Shown here in pieces: positions 51,848-60,697 of a DNA stretch of 64,000 nt. A model generated the notes under the pieces. That model was not told the origin of the DNA. It searched no databases and saw only the letters and a program-made list of their open reading frames with translations. Where the stretch lies: assembly GCA_041601945.1 (NCBI GenBank), contig JBFIHG010000001.1:1-64000 (forward strand), read 5' to 3'. Every line of letters begins with the position of its first letter. The stretch's first letter is position 1. Source of the stretch: JBFJKD01 sp041601945 (GTDB lineage Bacteria; Pseudomonadota; Gammaproteobacteria; Pseudomonadales; Porticoccaceae). The position numbers and the translations under genes were made by a program.

Positions 51848-53596
51848 TCATTTCGGATAAAGGGGTGGTAACGCAAAAGGATTTTCGGTCGACTGCCCGG
51901 TTTTTTTGCGCCGGTGGCTATCCAGGCGCTGCAGGAGTTGTTGGAGCTGATCCGCGCTGTGGTTGCTACCGTTGTACAGGCACGCGTCCAGATCGCAAAA
52001 AGATTGGGCGAGCGTTACATCGTTTGCCAGATCTGCCACTTCCTGCAAGGTCAATAGATTTGGCTTTGTCCAGTTAACGCGCGCCCACTGCACAATTGTT
52101 GAGCGTAGAGTGCTTAGATCGAGCTGGTTTGCGGCCGCCTGTATCCGTGCAAATAAATCACGTTCGGTTGGCGCAGTTACCGGGCCATTTTGGGGTGCCG
52201 TAATTTTGCTGCGACGTCTTCGCCACCACAGCACGGCGAACAACCCGCTACACAGCATGAAAACACCGTTACTAATCACGAGCATCCACATTAGCGGGCT
52301 GGCAGGTGCGCTTATAATGGTGGTCTTCGAGTCAATTGCAGTCTCGGCATTGACAGTTTCTTGCGGCGGAATTTGATTAGATTCAGCGGGTATCGCAGGC
52401 GTGGCTACGGAAGTGTCAGCCTCAGCCTTTGCGTCCGCCGCGACGACGGTAAAAGTGTGGCCCTTCAGGACGGTTTCGCGCCACGTTTCAGTCTGAGTAT
52501 CCCACCACGGTACGGTGATGGATGGTATTGTCACGGTACCCGGTTGGGTGGGTACCAGGGCAAACGATTCAATACGCTGACCAACGACACTATCGGCAGT
52601 GGCGGAATCCTCGATTCGTGGTTGATCCGGATAAGTACGCAGTCCGGTGATCTCGGGCAGCGATAGCGGCGGTAATTGCGCGCCGGTAAGCCCCTGCGCG
52701 GTTAACGTGATGGTGCGCGTAACGGGTTCTCCTACAGTTAGCTGTTGCGTGGAATTACTCCATTTTTCCGTAAGGCTGACGCTTTCGCTAGGCAGCCATT
52801 CTTTACCGGAAGCGGAGATGGGCCGTGGTTTGATCGCGACGGTTTTTTGCTCCGTCTGTACGACCACAGGTTTGCCGCCGCGGCTGAAAAATAAATTGCC
52901 GTAGTGATCGCGCGGATCGGGAACGGTACCGCTAAAACGCACGGGTGGAATGACAAGGTCACCACTCTGGTCGGCAAACAGGGCAAATTTTGTTTCCACT
53001 ACGGTGTAATTAGTCCCAGCAACCGATTTTTGAAATTGTGTGCTGGATATTTTTATCAGGCGAGCGCCGGGAACTTCGAGATCGGTACTTTGAAAATCCT
53101 GCAGCGAGACAGTGGTATACAAACGCAGGGTCAGTACCAGCTGTTGCTGTACAAAAACGCTGTCTTGGTCGAGTAAGGTTTCGGTATACAGCTGTTTGTC
53201 AGACGTGCTGGCACGACTGTTTTCGTCGACGGTGATGGCGATGGCATCGCTGATGGCCTGTTTGACGCGCAGGGATGGAATCAGTAAATCGCCGTCGCGC
53301 ATTGGCAGTAGCGTTAATCGCCATGTAGTTACGGAAGACATGGTTCCCGAATTTATGGAAAACTGGCTTTGCCGTTGATTGGACAGTATTTCAAAATCTT
53401 TTTTAAGAGAAGAAAAGTCAGGGTCTTCCCGTATTTGGCCGGCGTAACTCAAGGTCAGGGTAAGGGTTTCACCGCTGCCGATATGCGTCCGGTCGACTTC
53501 GGCGCGCAATTCGTCCGGCTGCGCAATAGCCGCAGTTGCGAATTGCGCAAGCAAGACTAACGTCATAAAAAAATAGCGATTCCAGACCATTACCAA
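51848..53596 (-). CDS. BatD family protein (membrane-anchored, beta-rich)
   Basis: BatD proteins are exported membrane proteins encoded with MoxR ATPases and VWA proteins (the Bacteroides aerotolerance cluster). This 582-residue product has a signal peptide (MTLVLLAQFATAAIAQ), a large periplasmic region with several immunoglobulin-like repeats (DELRAEVDRTHIGSGETLTL is the typical first strand set), one C-terminal membrane helix (about residues 440-462, MWMLVISNGVFMLCSGLFAV), then a cytoplasmic tail with a short helical domain. It overlaps the upstream batB by seven bases. Confidence 0.85.
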   Translation of the reverse strand: MVMVWNRYFFMTLVLLAQFATAAIAQPDELRAEVDRTHIGSGETLTLTLSYAGQIREDPDFSSLKKDFEILSNQRQSQFSINSGTMSSVTTWRLTLLPMRDGDLLIPSLRVKQAISDAIAITVDENSRASTSDKQLYTETLLDQDSVFVQQQLVLTLRLYTTVSLQDFQSTDLEVPGARLIKISSTQFQKSVAGTNYTVVETKFALFADQSGDLVIPPVRFSGTVPDPRDHYGNLFFSRGGKPVVVQTEQKTVAIKPRPISASGKEWLPSESVSLTEKWSNSTQQLTVGEPVTRTITLTAQGLTGAQLPPLSLPEITGLRTYPDQPRIEDSATADSVVGQRIESFALVPTQPGTVTIPSITVPWWDTQTETWRETVLKGHTFTVVAADAKAEADTSVATPAIPAESNQIPPQETVNAETAIDSKTTIISAPASPLMWMLVISNGVFMLCSGLFAVLWWRRRRSKITAPQNGPVTAPTERDLFARIQAAANQLDLSTLRSTIVQWARVNWTKPNLLTLQEVADLANDVTLAQSFCDLDACLYNGSNHSADQLQQLLQRLDSHRRKKTGQSTENPFALPPLYPK

Positions 53597-55533
53597 CGTT
53601 CCTGCTCTGAGTCGTTTAACCGTTCGCGACTGCCGCGTTCGTAATCGCGCTGTCGTGCTTCGTATTCAAACTTGCGCCGCATAAGTCCGCTGGGGTCATC
53701 GGGAATCTGCCGCAACCATTGTTCCAGGGCCTGCTGTTTGTCGGCATCCAGCGGTGCGGCATCGGGGTCGTCTTGCAGTGCGGCTGTGCTCTCGGGTGGT
53801 GATTCCTGATCTGGGTTTTCCGGATCGGCCGAGCGCGATTGATCATTTTCGGCTGTCTCCGCAGTAGCGGTATTATTCTGCGTTGGATTGACGTTTTCGG
53901 CTTCGGCATTGGGATCTTCCTGCTTGCCGGTGGCATCAGGCTTTGTCTGTGGGGTGTCTGGACTGCCTTTGTCTCCCGGCGCGGGCGGAGTTTGCTGGTT
54001 ACCACTGTTTTCGTCTTTAGACTGCGCAGATTTATCCTCAGTATTCTGCGCCTGTTCTGAATTTTGTTTTTGCGCCGAATTATCCGCCGATTCTTGATTA
54101 TCGGATTGCTGCTTTTCAGAATCTGAGTTCGATTCGGATTGTTGCTGTTGCTCGAGTAGTTTATTCACAATATCCCGGTTGAATGCGGCATCCGCCAGCT
54201 CGGGGTTGAGTTGCAATGCTTTCTCATAAGCGGCCAGCGCGGATTCGAGTTGGTTGCCATGGGCCAGCGAGTTACCAAGATTGTAAAACCCCGCAGCGTC
54301 GTTAGTTTCAGTAAATGCCTGCGCTGCCGTCTCGAAGTCGTTATTGCGATAGGCGGCAGCGCCTTTCCACGCAGGATCTTTAAATAGCTCGGCGGCCCGC
54401 TGTGGATCGTCCTGAGCCAGGGCTCGGGCCGCCTGCTGGTCGCTACGCAGCCACAAGTCCTGCCAATCCAGAGCCTGCGCAGAAGGGCTGGCAAAGAGGC
54501 AGGGACTGAGTATTAATAGCGTAATCAGATTGCGGCGAAAGCTGACTAGCAAAAAGGGTAAGGCGAGCAGAATCAACCAGAAGCCCTGGTCGTCCCAGCT
54601 ATCGAATGTGCGCTCCAGTTGCGTGCTGGTTGCAAGGTCTCCGGCTCCTAATGGGGCGGTGATAAACAGTATATCGTTGTCGTTATTGGCCAGCGCAGCA
54701 TAACGACCCTGGTTGCGGGCGGCGAACTGCTGCAATCCGTGATGGTTGACGCCAGCGACAATAATATTGCCATTGCGATCTTTCGCGAAGCCACCGCCAG
54801 CAGCGGGAATTGGCGCGCCGCTATCGCTGCCAACGGCTAACACGGACAGCCGAAACCCCGGCAGGCTATCGAGCAATTCATTAATCGTAGTTTGTGCGTC
54901 GTCGGCAACGCCGTCAGTGACCAACAGGAGATCTCCCGTCAGGTGGCCAGCGTTCATAATTAGCTCAAGTCCGGATTGTACGGCAGCTTCGGGGTTGCTG
55001 CCGGCTGTGGGCATCACCGCGGGACTCAGGGCAGGTAACAGGGCGTCGATGGTGGCGGCGTCATCGGTTAGCGGACTTACCGTATGCGCATCCGCCGCGT
55101 AAGCGATCAGTGCCGTGGTGCCCTCCTTGCGCACGCGCAGCAGATCGCTGAGTTTCAGCCGCGCGCGGGTCAGGCGATCTGGCTTCACATCTTCGCTCAA
55201 CATAGAAGGGGATAAATCCAGCAGGATGACCAGTGGTTGTTGTTGTTTGTGTATGGGCAATGGAATTTGTTGCCAGGTTGGGCCAGCGGCCGCGATACAC
55301 AATAATAACCAGACGATGGCGGCCCACAGGGGCAGGCGCTTGCTAGCTGTCGAGCCGTTTGCGGTCACCAGAAAAGGCAATATGTGAGGCGCGATGACAT
55401 TGTTCCAGGGTCCGGCGGCGGTTTTTCCTGTATAGGCCATCCACAGGACAAATCCCCACGCTGGCGGTAACGCGAGTAACCATAGTGGGCGTAAAAAATG
55501 GAACGCACTGAGCTGGATTATCAGGTCAGCCAT
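53590..55533 (-). CDS. BatB-type VWA protein with TPR repeats and acidic low-complexity tail
   Basis: This 647-residue protein joins BatB and BatC functions. Two N-terminal membrane helices are followed by a VWA domain with the metal-binding DxSxS motif D106-L-S-P-S110. A third membrane helix (about 315-335) leads to a TPR segment with NNDFETAAQAFTET and YNLGNSLAHGNQLESALAAY at about residues 390-440. The next 150 residues are Gln/Ser/Asn/Glu/Asp-rich and low in complexity. The C-terminus ends in a conserved LEQWLRQIPDDPSGLMRRKF block. In Bacteroides BatB and BatC are separate. It overlaps BatA and BatD at both ends. Confidence 0.87.
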   Translation of the reverse strand: MADLIIQLSAFHFLRPLWLLALPPAWGFVLWMAYTGKTAAGPWNNVIAPHILPFLVTANGSTASKRLPLWAAIVWLLLCIAAAGPTWQQIPLPIHKQQQPLVILLDLSPSMLSEDVKPDRLTRARLKLSDLLRVRKEGTTALIAYAADAHTVSPLTDDAATIDALLPALSPAVMPTAGSNPEAAVQSGLELIMNAGHLTGDLLLVTDGVADDAQTTINELLDSLPGFRLSVLAVGSDSGAPIPAAGGGFAKDRNGNIIVAGVNHHGLQQFAARNQGRYAALANNDNDILFITAPLGAGDLATSTQLERTFDSWDDQGFWLILLALPFLLVSFRRNLITLLILSPCLFASPSAQALDWQDLWLRSDQQAARALAQDDPQRAAELFKDPAWKGAAAYRNNDFETAAQAFTETNDAAGFYNLGNSLAHGNQLESALAAYEKALQLNPELADAAFNRDIVNKLLEQQQQSESNSDSEKQQSDNQESADNSAQKQNSEQAQNTEDKSAQSKDENSGNQQTPPAPGDKGSPDTPQTKPDATGKQEDPNAEAENVNPTQNNTATAETAENDQSRSADPENPDQESPPESTAALQDDPDAAPLDADKQQALEQWLRQIPDDPSGLMRRKFEYEARQRDYERGSRERLNDSEQERW

Positions 55534-56509
55534 CGGTGTATCTCAGACGGGTTATCAGGGCGAGAGCAAAACTGGCGAGAATGGCCGCCGCCAAGGGCCA
55601 ATAATACAGCGCTTGGGTGGGGCGCAGGGTCTCGGCTTCCTGTTCCACGGGTTCAATTTGATCGAGAGTTTGGTACACGGCAGCAAGATCTTCCGGATTG
55701 CGTGCGCGAAAATAGCGGCCGCCAGTTGTAGTTGCGATGGCGGTTAAGGTGTCCTCATCCAGGTCGGCGGAGGGGTTGATACGCTGCACGCCGAACAAGG
55801 AGCGACGCAATATTTCGTCGGCACCGATGCCCACCGTATAAATTTTAACCTGGTGAGCAGCAGCCAGTTCTGCCGCCTGCAGAGGTGTAATCGCGCCTGC
55901 GGTATTTGCGCCATCGGTCAATAATATCACCACGCGGCTACTTTCGGGGCGATCTTGCAGTCGTTTCACCGCCAGGCCGATCGCATCGCCAATGGCCGTG
56001 CCCTTGCCCGCAAAGCCGATTAAAGCTTCCTGCAACATAGTATTGACAGTAGCTCGGTCGAAGGTCAGCGGTGTTTGCAGATAGGCGTTGCTGCCAAACA
56101 GAATTAGGCCGAGTCGATCGCCCTTGCGTCGCACAACGAATTCCCCCACCACGGCCTTAACCACGCGCAAGCGATCCACCAACCCACGGCCGCTGTCCAT
56201 ATCCTCAATTTCCATACTACCCGAGATATCGACCGCGAGAAGTAAGTCGCGGCCCGTGGTAGGTAGAGCGATCGGATCTCCAATCCATACGGGTCGAGCG
56301 GCCGCGAAGACCGCACCGCACCAGATAGCACTGAGTAGCAGGATCACCAGCACATTGCCACGTCCGCCTGAGCCGTGTTCATGATTAAGATCGCTATAGA
56401 TTGGCGCCCACAGTGGCACCGACGTGCTGGCAGCGGGTTTGCGCAACACGCGGTACAGCCACGGCGCAGGGAGGATTAACAACAGCCACGGCCAGTGCAA
56501 ACTCAACAT
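55526..56509 (-). CDS. BatA-type VWA domain membrane protein
   Basis: This 327-residue protein has an N-terminal membrane helix (residues 3-18), a second at about 53-70, a VWA domain with D94-I-S96-G-S98 (MIDAS) and a last membrane helix (about 300-318). The MIDAS threonine-region blocks GFAGKGTAIGDAIGLA and VVILLTDGANTAG are present. VWA domains bind partner proteins through a metal ion. It overlaps the batB start by eight bases and the DUF4381 stop by seven, so all are translated from one message. Confidence 0.9.
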   Translation of the reverse strand: MLSLHWPWLLLILPAPWLYRVLRKPAASTSVPLWAPIYSDLNHEHGSGGRGNVLVILLLSAIWCGAVFAAARPVWIGDPIALPTTGRDLLLAVDISGSMEIEDMDSGRGLVDRLRVVKAVVGEFVVRRKGDRLGLILFGSNAYLQTPLTFDRATVNTMLQEALIGFAGKGTAIGDAIGLAVKRLQDRPESSRVVILLTDGANTAGAITPLQAAELAAAHQVKIYTVGIGADEILRRSLFGVQRINPSADLDEDTLTAIATTTGGRYFRARNPEDLAAVYQTLDQIEPVEQEAETLRPTQALYYWPLAAAILASFALALITRLRYTDG

Positions 56510-56985
56510 GGCAGCGGCGCGCCTTTAGAGACCCAGCGCTGAGCGCAGCTATACAGCGCTCGCGCCTGGTCTTTGGCCAACGGTGGTGCGTCTGGGTCGT
56601 AGAGTGTGGCGCTAAATTCGGGTAGCGAAATGACGTTCAGCACCTGTTTGCTGTCCAGTACCTGTAATGCATTCAGCAGCGTTTCAGTGGCAATGCCGCT
56701 GGCGATCCGTTGGGGCGCTCCGGCGATGGCACAGCGGCGCATCAACGCTACCAGTTCCCGTGCAAACTGTGCTCCGTCTCCGGAGCGTGCATAGTTTTCC
56801 CACAGATCTTTCAGGAGCGCGCTGGCGTCGCGGCGGTAGCGGCTGCGTCGGTAACGGCGTATTGCGGCGGTGACGGTCCAGCCGAGAATCACCAGCACGC
56901 TAAATGCCAGCACCCACCAGCCTGGTGCGGGAGGCCACCAGCTCACCGGGGGTGGGGTGTGAATATCCCGTAATTGCGCGAGCAA
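56503..56985 (-). CDS. DUF4381 domain-containing membrane protein
   Basis: This 160-residue protein has a short periplasmic start (LRDIHTPPPVSWWPPAPGWW), one membrane helix (about residues 24-43, LAFSVLVILGWTVTAAI) and a cytoplasmic helical domain. DUF4381 proteins always sit in MoxR-BatA operons and their role is unknown. The start is unclear: I use a TTG at 56985, because no ATG is in frame nearby; a CTG nine bases earlier would have GGAGG at ideal spacing. It lies six bases after the DUF58 stop. Confidence 0.82.
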   Translation of the reverse strand: MLAQLRDIHTPPPVSWWPPAPGWWVLAFSVLVILGWTVTAAIRRYRRSRYRRDASALLKDLWENYARSGDGAQFARELVALMRRCAIAGAPQRIASGIATETLLNALQVLDSKQVLNVISLPEFSATLYDPDAPPLAKDQARALYSCAQRWVSKGAPLPC

Positions 56986-56990
56986 TGGAT

Positions 56991-57926
56991 TCAGAACAGC
57001 CTCCGTTGGCGATTTTTACCGTAGGCTAGCTGCAAAACGTCGAGCACTGCGCTGTCGCCGGGAAATGCGATAAGCCCCAGGCGCAGGCGCTGTGCGATTT
57101 GTTGCAAGTTCAAAGTGCGTGCACGGAAGGCATCCGCAAAACTGGCCCGCAGCGCGGCGTCGCGGGTGTTGAGCGCGAAACGTTGTCGCCCATCGGTGAC
57201 TGGGTAAAACCCGGGGGGCGGCAATTCTTTTTCGAGGCTATCGTAGACGTGACAAAGGTTGACATCGCAGTGGCGCGCCAGCTGAAACAGGTGGCTTTCA
57301 GTTACTTCATTCAGATCGTGAAAATCACTGACCACCACCACGGTAAATCCCGGGTGCGCCACGCGGCGTGCATGTTCGAGCATGGTGGCCAATGTGTAGC
57401 TGTCAGGCTGCCGGTTTTGTAGCGCACTACTTGCAGCGCACAGGCTGTGAATCAGTTGCAGGACACTGTGATGACTGCGGCGTGCGCGGATATCGCTGTG
57501 CCGGTCTGGGCCAAACACCAACCCGCCCACCCGGTCGTTGGCGTGCAGGCCGGCCCAAGCGAGGGCCGCGGCGATCTCACAGGTGGTGACGGATTTGAGT
57601 TTGCGGCTACCGAAAAACATGTTTTGGCGTAAATCGGCCACCACTAAAACTGGGCGTTCCCGTTCTTCGCGAAACAGCTTGGTATGTGTGCTGCCAGTGC
57701 GCGCCGTGACGCGCCAGTCTATGGTGCGAATATCGTCACCGGGTTGATAGGGTCGCACTTCGTCGAAATCCATACCCCGTCCGCGCTGTCGGGAATGGTG
57801 ATTGCCCGCCATGGCGCTGCGCGGCGCGTGGCGCGGGAATAAACGCAGTTCGCGAGCACCGCGGCGCAACTGTACGAGAGTTTCCGCGTTGGCAAAGACG
57901 GAATGCGACGAGTCGGGGTATTGCAT
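56991..57926 (-). CDS. DUF58 domain-containing protein
   Basis: DUF58 proteins are soluble partners of MoxR ATPases, with a VWA-like C-terminal domain. This 311-residue protein has the core motif RPYQPGDDIRTIDWRVTART (about residues 57-76), then LVVADLRQNM and TVVVVSDFHDL, which form the VWA-like sheet. There is no signal peptide or membrane helix. Its start overlaps the moxR stop by one base (TGATG), so translation is coupled. Confidence 0.92.
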   Translation of the reverse strand: MQYPDSSHSVFANAETLVQLRRGARELRLFPRHAPRSAMAGNHHSRQRGRGMDFDEVRPYQPGDDIRTIDWRVTARTGSTHTKLFREERERPVLVVADLRQNMFFGSRKLKSVTTCEIAAALAWAGLHANDRVGGLVFGPDRHSDIRARRSHHSVLQLIHSLCAASSALQNRQPDSYTLATMLEHARRVAHPGFTVVVVSDFHDLNEVTESHLFQLARHCDVNLCHVYDSLEKELPPPGFYPVTDGRQRFALNTRDAALRASFADAFRARTLNLQQIAQRLRLGLIAFPGDSAVLDVLQLAYGKNRQRRLF

Positions 57927-58885
57927 CAGGCCGAGGGAACGCTATCAATCAAACTGGTAATGATCGAGTCGGCGGTTGCGCCGCTGGTCTCGGCTGCAAA
58001 GCTGAGAATCAGGCGGTGCCGCAACACGTCGTGGGCCACTGCGCGGACATCGTCCGGCGTCACAAACTCTCGGTCATCCAGCCATGCATTGACGCGACTG
58101 CAGCGGTCTATGGCGATGGTTGCGCGCGGGCTGGCGCCGTATTCAATCCAGTGGGCAATCTGTTTACTGTAGGCTTCGGGTTTGCGCGTAGCCAGCACCA
58201 GCTGTACCAGGTACTCCTCGACATTTTCCGCCATTTTCACCTGCAGGGCTGCGGTGCGGGCCGCGAAAATAGTTTCCTGGGTCACCCCGGGAGGTTTACT
58301 GGAGGTCGCGCCGACCGCCTCGTCCCGGGCGAGTTGTAATATACGACGCTCGCTATCGCGATGTGGGTAGTCTACTGGCACGTGCATCAAAAAACGGTCC
58401 ATCTGTGCTTCGGGCAGAGGATAGGTGCCTTCCTGCTCAATGGGATTTTGCGTAGCCATCACCAGGAACAGTCTGGGCAATGCATAGGTTTGTTGACCGA
58501 CGCTTATCTGGCGTTCCGCCATTGCCTCGAGCAACGCGGACTGAACTTTGGCAGGCGCGCGATTAATTTCATCGGCCAGTACCAGGTTATGGAATAAAGG
58601 TCCGGGCTGAAATTCAAAGTTACCGCTTTCGGGGCGGTAGATATCGCTGCCGGTGATGTCGGCAGGCAGCAAGTCCGGCGTAAACTGGACGCGATGAAAA
58701 TCGCCGTCGATACCTTCTGCAAGGGTTTTGATCGCTTTGGTCTTGGCGAGGCCGGGAGCGCCTTCCACCAGCAGGTGACCATCGGCCAATAGTGCCATAA
58801 TCAGGCGCTGCGCGAGATGTGGCTGGCCGACAATACGAGAATTTAGAAAGGTGAGTAACGACTGGATTTCGGTATAACACTGCAT
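57926..58885 (-). CDS. MoxR family AAA+ ATPase
   Basis: This 319-residue AAA+ ATPase is the likely motor of the operon, thought to act as a chaperone that remodels or activates VWA-domain or metal-dependent partners. The Walker A is GAPGLAKTK (residues 42-50), the Walker B LVLADEINRAPAKVQSALLEA, and sensor 1 ATQNPIEQEGTYPLPEAQMD. It is the first gene of the minus-strand operon and has a good promoter upstream (58923-58951). No obvious target enzyme is encoded in the operon. Confidence 0.94.
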   Translation of the reverse strand: MQCYTEIQSLLTFLNSRIVGQPHLAQRLIMALLADGHLLVEGAPGLAKTKAIKTLAEGIDGDFHRVQFTPDLLPADITGSDIYRPESGNFEFQPGPLFHNLVLADEINRAPAKVQSALLEAMAERQISVGQQTYALPRLFLVMATQNPIEQEGTYPLPEAQMDRFLMHVPVDYPHRDSERRILQLARDEAVGATSSKPPGVTQETIFAARTAALQVKMAENVEEYLVQLVLATRKPEAYSKQIAHWIEYGASPRATIAIDRCSRVNAWLDDREFVTPDDVRAVAHDVLRHRLILSFAAETSGATADSIITSLIDSVPSA

Positions 58886-59208
58886 GCACGTGGCTCGTTA
58901 GTTGATGTCGCAAGGTGTTGGAATTGTAGCGGGTTGTCGACCCGTGCTCAAAGCTGCATTGCAAAAGGTGACGGCATGGACGTTAAAAATCTTCTATTAC
59001 ACGGCCTTTGCAGGGCGCATAAATTGCGTCTCCCACCAATTGCACCGGAAAAGCACCGCTGTTAGGAATGCGTACAACCTCAAAAGTTCCTGAATGATTT
59101 TTCGCACCGCAATTGTTGCCTTGGGTCCAGCGTTTTCACCAGGGGATAACGGATGACTTGCTCGCGGTCATGCCTTATTCTTGCCTGCGGTGAAATTGTG
59201 GAGTCTAC
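58886..59208. other. 323-bp divergent intergenic region between moxR and pyrD
   Basis: No gene was found in this stretch. It holds the moxR promoter on the minus strand (58923-58951). On the plus strand, TTGCAC (59040-59045), a 17-base spacer and TAGGAA (59063-59068) could be a weak pyrD promoter; the start site would be about 130 bases before the pyrD ATG. The rest shows no hairpin with a T run and no repeat. Confidence 0.6.
58923..58951 (-). promoter_or_regulatory. Sigma-70 promoter of the MoxR-Bat operon with a palindrome in the spacer
   Basis: On the minus strand, TTGAGC (-35, 58951-58946), a 17-base spacer and TACAAT (-10, 58928-58923) make a good sigma-70 promoter. The spacer contains the inverted repeat CGGGT-N5-ACCCG (58930-58944). 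That position would suit a repressor or MerR-type activator. The predicted start is near 58916. Confidence 0.65.
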
Positions 59209-60231
59209 ATGTATCAGCTTGCGCGCAAGGCGCTGTTCTTATTGCCGCCGGAAACTGCGCATCATTTGTCCCTTGCGGCGATCAGTGGTGCCGCGCGATT
59301 AGGTTTGTTGCCAGCTATCGAGAAACCATCCGCGAACAAATCCCTGGAGGTTATGGGTTTACGTTTTCCCAACGGCGTCGGGCTGGCCGCTGGGCTCGAT
59401 AAAAATGGTGACCATATCAACGGACTGGGCGCCCTCGGTTTTGGTTTTGTTGAAATTGGTACCGTTACGCCGCGCGCTCAGTACGGTAATCCCAGGCCGC
59501 GCCTGTTTCGCGTGGCGCAGCACCAGGCGATTATCAATCGCATGGGCTTTAATAATCTGGGCGTCGATCATCTGGTGAAGCAGGTGGCAAAGCGCCGTTA
59601 CGAGGGTGTGCTGGGGATCAATATTGGTAAAAATGCTGATACACCGCTGGACCGGGCAATTGAAGACTATCGGCAATGTCTGGAGAAGGTATACCCTTGT
59701 GCGGACTATGTGACCGTGAATATTTCGTCTCCCAATACGCCCGGGTTACGAGACTTACAGCTTGGACAAAACCTGCAGCAATTGCTGGCGGAATTGAAGG
59801 TGGCGCATAGCCGACTGGCAGATCGCTACCAACGCTACGTACCTCTAACGGTGAAAATAGCACCGGATATGGATGCGGACCAACTCGCCAGGCTCGCTGC
59901 GCTACTGATTAAAAATCGTATCGACGGCGTGATTGCCACCAACACCACCATTGCCCGCGATGGGATAGAGGGCTTATCGGTAGCGCGGGAAGCTGGGGGC
60001 TTAAGCGGTATGCCACTGCGGGAACGAGCCACCTCGGTGGTGACGACGCTCGCACGGCATCTGGACGGTGCAATGCCTATTATCGGTGTGGGGGGTATAG
60101 GGAGCGGTGCTGACGCGGCGGAAAAAATACGCGCCGGGGCGAGTCTTGTACAGCTCTACACGGGATTTATCTATCGTGGACCAGACTTGATAAAAGAATC
60201 GGTAGCTGCATTAGCGGCTACCGATTCTTAA
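59209..60231 (+). CDS. pyrD: Dihydroorotate dehydrogenase (quinone), class 2
   Basis: PyrD oxidises dihydroorotate to orotate, passing electrons to quinone, in pyrimidine synthesis. The 340-residue length and the N-terminal membrane-association helix (MYQLARKALFLLPPETAHH) mark the class 2 form. GLAAGLDKNGDHINGLGALG, GFGFVEIGTVTPRAQ and NISSPNTPGLRDLQ are the FMN and substrate blocks, the last containing the catalytic Ser. GGAG lies upstream of the ATG. The C-terminal codons lie in a perfect 13-bp inverted repeat, before the convergent rmf. Confidence 0.96.
   Translation: MYQLARKALFLLPPETAHHLSLAAISGAARLGLLPAIEKPSANKSLEVMGLRFPNGVGLAAGLDKNGDHINGLGALGFGFVEIGTVTPRAQYGNPRPRLFRVAQHQAIINRMGFNNLGVDHLVKQVAKRRYEGVLGINIGKNADTPLDRAIEDYRQCLEKVYPCADYVTVNISSPNTPGLRDLQLGQNLQQLLAELKVAHSRLADRYQRYVPLTVKIAPDMDADQLARLAALLIKNRIDGVIATNTTIARDGIEGLSVAREAGGLSGMPLRERATSVVTTLARHLDGAMPIIGVGGIGSGADAAEKIRAGASLVQLYTGFIYRGPDLIKESVAALAATDS
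60194..60229 (+). repeat. 13-bp perfect inverted repeat at the 3' end of pyrD
   Basis: AAGAATCGGTAGC (60194-60206) and GCTACCGATTCTT (60217-60229) are perfect inverted repeats with a 10-base loop, covering the last codons and the stop of pyrD. A stem of this length must be stable in RNA. The following bases are TAAG, not a T run, so it is probably not a classical terminator on the plus strand. Confidence 0.8.
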
Positions 60232-60286
60232 GCCTCGTTGGAGGCTTCAATCAGGGCAATTGAGCCCTGGAGTCCTGAGTACGGAC
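60231..60286. repeat. Three further short hairpins between pyrD and rmf
   Basis: AGCCTC/GAGGCT (60231-60246, loop GTTG), CAGGGC/GCCCTG (60252-60269, loop AATTGA) and GTCC/GGAC (about 60272-60286) follow the long pyrD stem in series. They lie in the 69-bp gap between convergent pyrD and rmf. They would be at the 3' end of the rmf message, which is known in E. coli to be very stable. Confidence 0.6.
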
Positions 60287-60300
60287 GATCTTAAAAGGCG

Positions 60301-60507
60301 TTACATGGAAACCACTTTTTGCTGACCAGTGGAGGTACTATAACCTTGCCAGTGGTCCTCGCGACCTTCGCGCCAGCCCTTGATCCATTCAGCGCTGAGG
60401 GGGTTTTCTCCGGAATAGGGGCAATTATCGTTGGCCCTCCCACTGAAGCCGACCTGATAACCTTTGATGTAGGCGCGGTGGGTAGTGTCACGTTTTTGCC
60501 TTTTCAT
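60301..60507 (-). CDS. rmf: Ribosome modulation factor RMF
   Basis: RMF binds 70S ribosomes in stationary phase and promotes their pairing into inactive 100S dimers. The ATG at 60507 gives 68 residues starting MKRQKRDTTHRAYIKGYQVG, which matches the family start, followed by GRANDNCPYS and WIKGWREGRED. E. coli RMF has 55 residues, so this protein has a C-terminal extension of about 13 residues (HWQGYSTSTGQQKVVSM). GGAG lies 10 bases upstream of the ATG, rather far. rmf beside rlmKL and pyrD is also found in E. coli. Confidence 0.95.
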   Translation of the reverse strand: MKRQKRDTTHRAYIKGYQVGFSGRANDNCPYSGENPLSAEWIKGWREGREDHWQGYSTSTGQQKVVSM

Positions 60508-60697
60508 AAGGGAGTAGCTCCTGTTATTGCAGTATCGGTAGCTGTCGAGCAAGCGCCACCGACCGAGAGTTTCGCCGTGGCAAGATGGAAATGGAGACCT
60601 CAGACAGTTCAACAAATTGGAGCGGGTGTGTCGAAGATTTTATTTGTCTATAGACCATCTGTTTAATGCCCCACAGTAATCAAAGGTGATAGCGAAC

